DNA from: Pyrinomonadaceae bacterium
GTDB lineage: Bacteria; Acidobacteriota; Blastocatellia; Pyrinomonadales; Pyrinomonadaceae
DNA length: 14,076 bases
Assembly: GCA_025937955.1 (NCBI GenBank)
Contig: JAICQI010000051.1
Coordinates: 1-14,076 of the forward strand
Direction: 5' to 3'
Both the position numbers and the translations under genes were made by a program. Positions 1 through 5,793 of the stretch are shown here, piece by piece; the stretch's first letter is position 1; every line of letters starts with the position of its first letter. The notes beneath the pieces were generated by a model. That model saw only the letters and a program-made list of their open reading frames with translations. It was not told the DNA's origin and searched no databases.

Positions 1-703
1 CCCCACAGCCATAATCGAAGATAACGTGGAAATCGGCCCAGATTGCGAGATCGGGGCCTACGCTGTTATCAAGCGATTTACCCGCCTTGGCGCACGAAAC
101 CGAATTTTCGAGCACGCCGTGATCGGTGGCGAGCCGCAGGACGTAAAGTTCAAGGGTGAAAATAGTTATCTCGAGATTGGCGACGATAATCTGATCCGCG
201 AGTTCTGCACCTTTCACCGGGCCAACGGCGCAGGAGAAACAACGCGCATCGGCTCGCGCAACTTTTTTATGGTTGGCGTTCACGTGGCCCATAACTGCGC
301 TATCGGCGACGACAACATCTTCGCCAACGAGGTCGCGCTGGCGGGCCACATCACGATCGAGGATCACGTCTTTCTTTCCAATAATGTGGGCGCGCACCAG
401 TTTGTGCGGATGGGCCGTTACGCGATGATTGGCGGGAAGTCGAAGATCGTGCAGGATGTGCTACCGTTCTTTATCACTGACGGCAATCCAGCGCGCGTGC
501 GGGGCGTGAATAGTGTCGGGTTGCGGCGCTCGGGGTTTTCCGAAGACGCACGGCGCGCATTAAAAGAGGCGTACAAGAAGTTGTTTAGATCCGCTACGCC
601 GGTCGAGGAAGTTTTGCAGGAGTTGGGCCAGGTTGAAGACGAACACGTCGCGCACCTTGTGAGTTTTATTCGTGACTCGAAGCGCGGATTTGTAAGAGCA
701 TGA
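1..703 (+). CDS. lpxA: UDP-N-acetylglucosamine acyltransferase LpxA (5' end outside window)
   Basis: LpxA transfers an R-3-hydroxyacyl chain from acyl carrier protein to the 3-OH of UDP-GlcNAc in the cytoplasm, the first step of lipid A synthesis. The frame is open from base 2 (PTAIIEDNVEIG). Compared with the 262-residue E. coli enzyme, only about nine N-terminal codons are missing. A GTG at 26 is in frame but lies inside the first hexapeptide coils and is not the start. Left-handed beta-helix hexapeptide repeats fill the first two thirds. The family histidines are present: FHR (E. coli H99), HVAHN (H122 and catalytic base H125; catalytic codon 290-292), LAGH (H144) and AHQF (H160). The C-terminal helical part (RRSGFSEDARRALKEAYK) also fits. 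A glycine at 434-436 aligns with E. coli G173, the acyl-length ruler. The stop overlaps the start of lpxD, implying translational coupling. The order lpxA-lpxD differs from the enterobacterial lpxD-fabZ-lpxA. Confidence 0.96.
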   Translation, partial: PTAIIEDNVEIGPDCEIGAYAVIKRFTRLGARNRIFEHAVIGGEPQDVKFKGENSYLEIGDDNLIREFCTFHRANGAGETTRIGSRNFFMVGVHVAHNCAIGDDNIFANEVALAGHITIEDHVFLSNNVGAHQFVRMGRYAMIGGKSKIVQDVLPFFITDGNPARVRGVNSVGLRRSGFSEDARRALKEAYKKLFRSATPVEEVLQELGQVEDEHVAHLVSFIRDSKRGFVRA

Positions 704-1752
704 AAATGAGAGTCGAAGAGCTCGCCGAGATCGTGAATGGCCGCGTGGTTGGTGACGGCGAAACGCAGGTCGAGCGGATCGCGGACCTGGAGCACGCGCG
801 TGAGGGCGAGATTGCGTACGTCGAGAATGAGAAGTTGTTTGCCGCGGCGGCGGAGAGTCAGGCGTCGTGCTTAATTGTGCGCAACGGCCTTGAAGAGCAG
901 TTGCCGAACCGCACGCTGATCGAAGTTGCTAATCCGAAGCTTGCGTTCTCAATCATTGGGGCGACGCTGCACGCGCCAACTCGTCGGGAGCCTGCGTTTC
1001 ATCCGACAGCAGTTGTTGCTGAAACTGCCGACATCGCGCTGACGGCTTATGTTGGTCCAAATGTTTCGATTGGTGAGCACACGCACGTCGGCGCTTACAC
1101 GAGACTCGAAGCGGGTGTGGTGCTGGGTGATGATGTGACGGTGGGCGACGACTGCGTGCTTCATCCGAATGTTGTTTTGTATGACGGAGTGTCAGTGGGG
1201 AATCGCGTGATACTACACGCCGGAGTTTGTCTCGGTGCGGATGGTTTTGGTTACGTGCGTCACGATCTCGGGTACCAGAAGTTTCCGCAGGTCGGGACAG
1301 TTGTGATCGAAGACGATGTCGAGATCGGTGCGCACACGTGCGTTGATCGCGCGGCACTGGGCCGCACGCGGATCGGTCGCGGCACGAAGCTCGATAACAT
1401 GGTCCACGTGGGCCACAACTGTGACATCGGCGAGCGTGTGGTAATCGCGGCGCAAACGGGAATCAGCGGCAGCGTGGTGATCGAGGACGATGCGGTAATT
1501 GGCGGTCAGGTCGGCTTCGGAGATCACACCAGGGTGCAGAAGGGCGCGATCATCGGATCGAAAGCGGGAATATTGCCGGGAAAGATTGTGCGGCCGGGCG
1601 TGTGGTGGGGAATCCCCGTCCAGCCGCTGGATCAATACAAGCGCATGAACGCGCACCTGAATCGCTTGCCGCAGATGCGCGAAGAGCTTAAGCGCCTTCA
1701 GGAACAGATCGCGGAGTTGCGACAAAAGCTGGCCGCGGGTGGCGCGGATTAA
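700..1752 (+). CDS. lpxD: UDP-3-O-acylglucosamine N-acyltransferase LpxD
   Basis: LpxD adds the second R-3-hydroxyacyl chain, to the 2-amino group of UDP-3-O-acyl-glucosamine, using acyl-ACP. The 350-residue length is close to E. coli LpxD (341). Residues 1-100 form the uridine-binding N-terminal domain (VEELAEIVNG, IAYVENEKL). About 100-315 are hexapeptide repeats of a left-handed beta helix. The catalytic histidine is seen as VGHN at residue 239 and the second conserved histidine as GDH at residue 276, the same numbers as in E. coli. A C-terminal charged helix (about 325-345, MREELKRLQEQIAELRQKL) matches the family's trimeric helical bundle. The ATG at 700 overlaps the lpxA stop as ATGA; a second in-frame ATG at 706 is an alternative start. 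The stop codon lies in a hairpin shared with the convergent lpxB. Confidence 0.97.
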   Translation: MKMRVEELAEIVNGRVVGDGETQVERIADLEHAREGEIAYVENEKLFAAAAESQASCLIVRNGLEEQLPNRTLIEVANPKLAFSIIGATLHAPTRREPAFHPTAVVAETADIALTAYVGPNVSIGEHTHVGAYTRLEAGVVLGDDVTVGDDCVLHPNVVLYDGVSVGNRVILHAGVCLGADGFGYVRHDLGYQKFPQVGTVVIEDDVEIGAHTCVDRAALGRTRIGRGTKLDNMVHVGHNCDIGERVVIAAQTGISGSVVIEDDAVIGGQVGFGDHTRVQKGAIIGSKAGILPGKIVRPGVWWGIPVQPLDQYKRMNAHLNRLPQMREELKRLQEQIAELRQKLAAGGAD

Positions 1753-1770
1753 ATCCGGATTTTAATCCGC
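1744..1770. terminator. Palindrome spanning the convergent lpxD/lpxB stop codons
   Basis: A perfect 10-bp inverted repeat, GCGGATTAAA (1744-1753) and TTTAATCCGC (1761-1770), is separated by seven bases. Each arm carries the last codons and TAA stop of one gene: lpxD ends at 1752, and lpxB ends at 1762 on the other strand. The hairpin could act as a bidirectional transcription stop, as is common between convergent genes, but neither side has a clean T-run directly after the stem. The terminator role is inferred; the palindrome itself is seen. Confidence 0.45.
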
Positions 1771-2916
1771 ATTATCCGCGGCTAAAAATTTAATGATCAT
1801 TTCCGCGGCGCGCTGCGAGGCTCCGGGATCGCCGAGTTTGTGAGCGACATTTCGCAAACTGGCGCGCACGCCCGCATTTGTCTCGGACTCAAGCAGCTTC
1901 AAAAGTTCATTGGCGAGGTTTTCACCAAGCAACTGGTCCTGCATCAGTTCCTTTGCAAGCTCTTTGCCCGCCACCAAATTCACCAAACCATAGTGCGGCA
2001 CGGTAATCAGACGCCCGAGTGTGTGCCAGTTGATTGCCGATTCCTTGTAAACAACTACCATCGGTATTTCAAGCAAAGCGGCTTCGAGAGTTGCAGTACC
2101 GCTGGCGATTGCTGCAGCGTCAGAGGCGGCCAGCGCTTCGCGAGTCTGTTGCTCGATCAGTTTGATGGAGCCAGACGCGTGTTGCGAGACGATCTCCGCG
2201 GCTTCTGCCACCGTTCGACTCGGCGCGACAACAACGACCGGCTGTATCTCCGGATGCGAGCGTCGCAACAACACGATCGCGTCAAGCATGGGCGGCAGAA
2301 TTCGTTGTAACTCTTTTATTCGGCTGCCAGGCAGAAACGAGACGATGGGCCGCGACGGATCCAGATCGTTTCGCCGGCAAAACTCTTCGCGCCCGTAGCG
2401 CGCCTTCACTTCGCCCGACAGCGGATGGCCGACGAATTTAACGTGGCCCACGTGGTGCGCTTGATACCATTCAACTTCGAACGGAAGAATTGACAACAAC
2501 AGATCGACGTCGCGCTCAACCTTGCGGACACGACCAGGGCGCCAGGCCCATAATTGCGGGCTGATGTAGTAGATCACTTTCAACCCGCGCCGGTGCAGCG
2601 CGGAAGCGAGCCGGAGATTGAACTCGGGCCAATCGACGAGCACGACTGCATCCGGAGATCTTTGAATGGCTGCTGCTTTTAGTTTTCGGAAAGCGCTGAT
2701 GAACTTTGAAAAGACACGACTGACTTCGAGGATGCCCATGATCGCGAGCTCGTCAGAGTTGACGATCGTCTCGACACCCGCTTCGCGCATCAACGGACCG
2801 GTGGCGCCGAAGAAGTCCAGCTCGCCGCGTTCGCGCAACGCTTTAACGAGTGCCGCCGCGTGAGCATCCCCCGACGGCTCACCGGCAACAATCATCAACT
2901 TTTGGCGCGTTGGCAC
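1762..2916 (-). CDS. lpxB: Lipid-A-disaccharide synthase LpxB
   Basis: LpxB (glycosyltransferase family 19) condenses UDP-2,3-diacylglucosamine with lipid X at the inner face of the cytoplasmic membrane to make the beta-1,6-linked disaccharide of lipid A. Family motifs: LMIVAGEPSGD at the N-terminus, VDWPEFNLRLA (the region of the essential Asp), YYISPQLWAWRPGRV, LPFEVEWY, FVGHPL, SFLPGSRIKEL, ASGTATLEAAL and MVVVYK. The frame is open up to 3057, but that extension reads through the GC-rich inverted repeat and has no family similarity. I place the start at the GTG at 2916, giving 384 residues against 382 in E. coli. ATG at 2958 is an alternative (398 residues). No Shine-Dalgarno precedes the GTG, but an extended -10-like TGGTATTAT ends 7 bp upstream, so a leaderless transcript is possible. 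The gene is convergent with lpxD and divergent from lptD. Confidence 0.96.
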   Translation of the reverse strand: MPTRQKLMIVAGEPSGDAHAAALVKALRERGELDFFGATGPLMREAGVETIVNSDELAIMGILEVSRVFSKFISAFRKLKAAAIQRSPDAVVLVDWPEFNLRLASALHRRGLKVIYYISPQLWAWRPGRVRKVERDVDLLLSILPFEVEWYQAHHVGHVKFVGHPLSGEVKARYGREEFCRRNDLDPSRPIVSFLPGSRIKELQRILPPMLDAIVLLRRSHPEIQPVVVVAPSRTVAEAAEIVSQHASGSIKLIEQQTREALAASDAAAIASGTATLEAALLEIPMVVVYKESAINWHTLGRLITVPHYGLVNLVAGKELAKELMQDQLLGENLANELLKLLESETNAGVRASLRNVAHKLGDPGASQRAAEMIIKFLAADNAD

Positions 2917-2923
2917 GGCGCGG

Positions 2924-2932
2924 ATAATACCA
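2924..2932 (-). promoter_or_regulatory. Possible extended -10 promoter for lpxB
   Basis: On the minus strand the bases read TGGTATTAT, an extended -10 pattern (TG, one base, then TATTAT). The hexamer ends 7 bp before the proposed GTG start of lpxB, so transcription would begin at or next to the start codon. I see no convincing -35 box upstream, which extended -10 promoters can lack. This is a pattern match only. Confidence 0.35.
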
Positions 2933-2957
2933 GACGTGTTTGACGTGACGGCATGCA

Positions 2958-3040
2958 TTGTAGGGGCGGCCCTCCGTGGCCGCCCCAGTGCTGAAATCTC
3001 AAAGCGCACGCGGGGGCGGCCACGGAGGGCCGCCCTACAA
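2958..3040. repeat. Inverted pair of GC-rich palindromes, REP doublet (REPIN-like)
   Basis: Two arms of about 29 bases (2958-2986 and 3012-3040) are inverted copies that differ by a single base shift in a G/C run. They are separated by 25 bp of non-repeated sequence. Each arm is itself a hairpin: GGGGCGGCC-CTCCGT-GGCCGCCCC at 2963-2986, and GGGCGGCC-ACGGAG-GGCCGCCC at 3014-3035. The outer ends read TTGTAG and CTACAA. This two-hairpin layout is that of bacterial REP doublets (REPINs), which are short, non-autonomous and mobilised by RAYT (Y1-type) transposases encoded elsewhere. It sits between the divergent lpxB and lptD starts. Only one copy lies in this window, so genome-wide repetition is inferred from the structure. 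Confidence 0.7.
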
Positions 3041-3070
3041 AATTCACCAATGATCACAAAGCGCTATTCG

Positions 3071-3079
3071 TGCTAGCAT
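3071..3079 (+). promoter_or_regulatory. Possible extended -10 promoter for lptD
   Basis: TGCTAGCAT matches an extended -10 element (TG, one base, then TAGCAT). It would place the transcript start near 3086, only about 8 bases before the preferred lptD ATG at 3094. The -35 position (about 3051-3056, TGATCA) matches the consensus poorly. It lies 30 bp to the right of the REP-like repeat. This is a pattern match only. Confidence 0.35.
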
Positions 3080-3093
3080 CCACGCGCGCCCCT

Positions 3094-5589
3094 ATGATTC
3101 GTTTTCTACTGGCAATCACAATCCTAATCCTTGCCTGCCAGTTTGTATTTGCGCAGCAAACAAATCCGGTCGATCGGAAAGTCGCCAATCCGATGACCGA
3201 CACTCCCAACGTCAATCCACTCCACACGGATCAACCAGTGCCGCGCCGGCCGGCATCGCAGAATGGCGTAACCGCCACACCCACGGACGAGATCAATGTC
3301 ACTTCCAACAAGCAGAGCGCGGAAGGACCTGAAGACGCCCGCATCGCTCATTACGAAGGCAACGTCGACATCCGCATCGGCACGTACCGCCTGCAAGCAG
3401 ACAAGGTCACTGTTTACGAAGCCGAGAATCGCGTGGTCGCGGAAGGCAGCGTTGTTTTCGATCAGGCAGACCAGCAACGCATCACCGGCTCGCGCGGTGA
3501 GTGGAACTACCGCACCAAGACCGGTTACTTCGTCAACTCCACCGGCTTTACAAACCAAACACAGGACGGCACACGTATCTATTTCACCGCCGATCGCGTC
3601 GAGAGAGTCAGCCTCGACACGATCGTCGCTACGAACGTGCAGGTCACCGCTTGCGACGAAGACGTTCCGAAGTGGAGTTTTCACGCGAGCAAGACGCGTA
3701 TCAAAACGGGCGATCGCGTGTACGTCTATTCACCTAAACTTAAAGTAAAAGATATTCCGGTCTTTTATCTGCCGTACGCATCGGTGTCGATCAAGCCACG
3801 CGATCGCGCTTCAGGTTTTCTGACGCCGACGTTTGGTGGCTCGGGCGCCAAGGGTGCGCGTTTGTCGACTGCCTACTACCAAACGCTTGGCCGCTCCGCC
3901 GACATAACTCTTCGCAACGACATCTACACGCAACGCGGGCTCGGTATCGGCGCCGACCTGCGCACGCGCGCCAACTCGCGCTCGTATTTCAACTTCGGGT
4001 TCTACGCCGTCAAGGATCGAATCTTTGGACCAGAAGCCAGCGAAGCTAATCCCGATCAGGGTGGTTCGAGTCTTTACGTCGATGGCGTGCACTATTTCAA
4101 AAACGGTTTCATCGCCGTAGCCGACGTCAACATCACTTCCAATCTCGCTTTCCGGCAGGTGTTCTCCGACAACATCCAACAAGCCATCTCTCCGGAAGAG
4201 ACGTCGCAGGTTTTTGTAAACAAGGATCACGACGAGTACAGCTTTAACTTCCTGGCGCGCACGCAGGTCACGTCCTTAACGAATGCGCGTATTCGTATTC
4301 GACAGTTGCCGAGCATCAGCATCGACAAGCGACCTGCCATCGTCAGTTTCTTCAAGAATCTGCCGCTGTATTTTTCTTTCAATGGAGCGGCGGATGGCGT
4401 GAGCCGCAAGGAGACGATTGAAGACGCGGTGCAGTTTGTCAGCGACGTCGGCGGCAATCCGATAATCACGCCGTCGATCGTGCAGCGACTCGATCTCCAC
4501 CCGCGTTTTGAGCTGCCGTTGAGTTTTGCCGGCTGGAACATAACTGCATCGGGCGCCGGGCGGGTCACTTTCTATTCCAACTCGCTCGACCCAACCACGC
4601 GCGACGTGCTGAGTCGCAACGTCACGAGGGGTTACGGCGAGTTTGAACTCGACGTGCGCCCGCCCGCGCTGGCGAGGGACTTTCATCACAGCGGCGGACG
4701 CTTCTTTTTTCGTCACGTGATCGAACCTTACGTCATCTATCGCAAGATCTCGGGCATTAACAACTTCGATCGGATCATTCGCTTCGACTACACCGACGCG
4801 ATTGCCGATACGAACGAGTTTGAGTTTGGTATCGCGAATCGATTCTTCACGCGCCGCTCGACTGAAAACGTCAGCGACGTGTCACGGAAAGAAAGCGACG
4901 ATCCAAATCGGCCTTTGCTTTCGAGCCAGCCGTACGAGGCGTTGACAATCACGCTTCGCGGTAAATACTTTTTCGATCCATTCTTTGGCGGTGCGCTGGT
5001 CACGAACCGGCGCAACCAGTTCTATCCGCTGAACACGCTTTCCGGATTTGTTTACGCCGGTATTCCCAGGCGCTTTTCGCCAGTCAACCTCGACACACGC
5101 TACCGCCCGAGAAGGGATCTTTTCGTCGATTTCAGAACTGACATCGACACTAACGGCGGCGGGATACGGTCCATGGCGACGACGTTTGGGCTCTCGAAAC
5201 CGAGCATTCAGATCTTTCAGAGTTTTTATTACACGCGTGCGATCGAGCTGGGTGGAGACCTGTTGAGATTTGCCGATGCGCGAGGTTTCGAAGCCGGCAC
5301 TGTGCGTGGTTCGCAGTGGAGCCCGTCCGTGTTTCTCGGACGAACGGAGCAGGGTTTGTATGGCGGCGCCTCGTTCTTTTTTGACTTTCAGAAGCGGCCC
5401 GGAAGGGAGGACAGCTCGCTCATCAGTTCGACCGTGACCCTCGGATATGCCTGGGACTGCTGCGCGGTGACGACGCAGTTTTCGAGCTTTAACGTTGGCC
5501 TACGAAAAGAGAACCGCGTGGTCTTCGGCTTCAGACTCAACGGCATCGGCAGCTTCGGAACCGAACAATTCGGCCAGCGTGGCCGGTAG
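3094..5589 (+). CDS. lptD: LPS-assembly outer-membrane protein LptD (OstA/Imp)
   Basis: LptD is the outer-membrane beta-barrel that, with lipoprotein LptE, receives LPS from the periplasmic Lpt bridge and inserts it into the outer leaflet. The product has 831 residues from the ATG at 3094; an in-frame GTG at 3070 would add eight residues before the signal peptide and is less likely. Residues 1-20 are a signal peptide ending FVFA, before QQ. Its LILAC stretch resembles a lipobox, but LptD is not normally lipidated. About residues 70-240 form the OstA/LptA-like beta-jellyroll (AHYEGNVDIRIG, ADKVTVYEAENRVVAEGSV, YSPKLKVKDIPVFYLPYA). The rest is the barrel, starting near RDRASGFLTPTFGGSGAKG. Mature cysteines are only C187 and the adjacent pair C789-C790 (WDCCA), so one jellyroll-to-barrel disulfide is possible. 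The E. coli C31 equivalent is absent. It is divergent from lpxB and adjacent to lipid A genes, which fits the assignment. Confidence 0.94.
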   Translation: MIRFLLAITILILACQFVFAQQTNPVDRKVANPMTDTPNVNPLHTDQPVPRRPASQNGVTATPTDEINVTSNKQSAEGPEDARIAHYEGNVDIRIGTYRLQADKVTVYEAENRVVAEGSVVFDQADQQRITGSRGEWNYRTKTGYFVNSTGFTNQTQDGTRIYFTADRVERVSLDTIVATNVQVTACDEDVPKWSFHASKTRIKTGDRVYVYSPKLKVKDIPVFYLPYASVSIKPRDRASGFLTPTFGGSGAKGARLSTAYYQTLGRSADITLRNDIYTQRGLGIGADLRTRANSRSYFNFGFYAVKDRIFGPEASEANPDQGGSSLYVDGVHYFKNGFIAVADVNITSNLAFRQVFSDNIQQAISPEETSQVFVNKDHDEYSFNFLARTQVTSLTNARIRIRQLPSISIDKRPAIVSFFKNLPLYFSFNGAADGVSRKETIEDAVQFVSDVGGNPIITPSIVQRLDLHPRFELPLSFAGWNITASGAGRVTFYSNSLDPTTRDVLSRNVTRGYGEFELDVRPPALARDFHHSGGRFFFRHVIEPYVIYRKISGINNFDRIIRFDYTDAIADTNEFEFGIANRFFTRRSTENVSDVSRKESDDPNRPLLSSQPYEALTITLRGKYFFDPFFGGALVTNRRNQFYPLNTLSGFVYAGIPRRFSPVNLDTRYRPRRDLFVDFRTDIDTNGGGIRSMATTFGLSKPSIQIFQSFYYTRAIELGGDLLRFADARGFEAGTVRGSQWSPSVFLGRTEQGLYGGASFFFDFQKRPGREDSSLISSTVTLGYAWDCCAVTTQFSSFNVGLRKENRVVFGFRLNGIGSFGTEQFGQRGR

Positions 5590-5793
5590 GCTGCGGCTTC
5601 TTAATCTGGACGAATAATGCGCACTGAAGTTATTATGCTACGACCAGAGGCGGCGCCGGCTCCCGTGACCGCCCGCAAAAGTTTTTTTCCTGGCCCAGTA
5701 ATTGGGCATCCTCAAGAGAATTTTACGCACCTGACGTGCTTGTAATTTTAGAGGACGACTACCTCCCCGACTGACGCGGCGCTTCCAAGAAAC
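5590..5793. other. Intergenic region between lptD and the metalloprotease gene
   Basis: These 204 bp hold no credible gene. There is a weak hairpin (GGCGG at 5649-5653 with CCGCC at 5669-5673), followed after 8 bases by a seven-T run (5682-5688); this may end lptD transcription but is not canonical. A second small stem, GCCCA-GTAAT-TGGGC (5693-5707), has no T-run. I found no promoter or Shine-Dalgarno that I would defend for the downstream gene. Confidence 0.4.

Noticed and set aside
1213..1725. Long minus-strand open frames opposite lpxD (also 953-1357)
   Set aside because: They lie entirely antisense to a well-supported lpxD and show His/Arg-rich composition with no recognisable domain.
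1840..2310. Plus-strand open frame opposite lpxB
   Set aside because: It is antisense to conserved LpxB motifs and has no recognisable domain.
2958..3040. Inverted arms as terminal inverted repeats of an insertion sequence
   Set aside because: Only 25 bp separate the arms and no transposase fits. Each arm is itself palindromic, which suits a REP doublet better.
2917..3057. N-terminal extension of lpxB up to 3057
   Set aside because: It is low-complexity Arg/Ala/Gly/Pro coding produced by the GC-rich inverted repeat and has no LpxB similarity. The 384-residue form from 2916 fits the family length.
3125..3145. LptD as a lipoprotein because of LILAC in its signal segment
   Set aside because: LptD is an outer-membrane barrel normally cleaved by signal peptidase I, and a better cleavage site (FVFA then QQ) follows at once.
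3124..4716. Minus-strand open frames opposite lptD (3124-3684, 3811-4230, 4276-4716)
   Set aside because: They are antisense shadows of a confident LptD gene, with no motifs, start signals or family resemblance.
5649..5688. Canonical terminator after lptD
   Set aside because: The stem is only 5 bp with a 15-base loop and the T-run begins 8 bases after it. It is kept only as a weak note in the intergenic entry.
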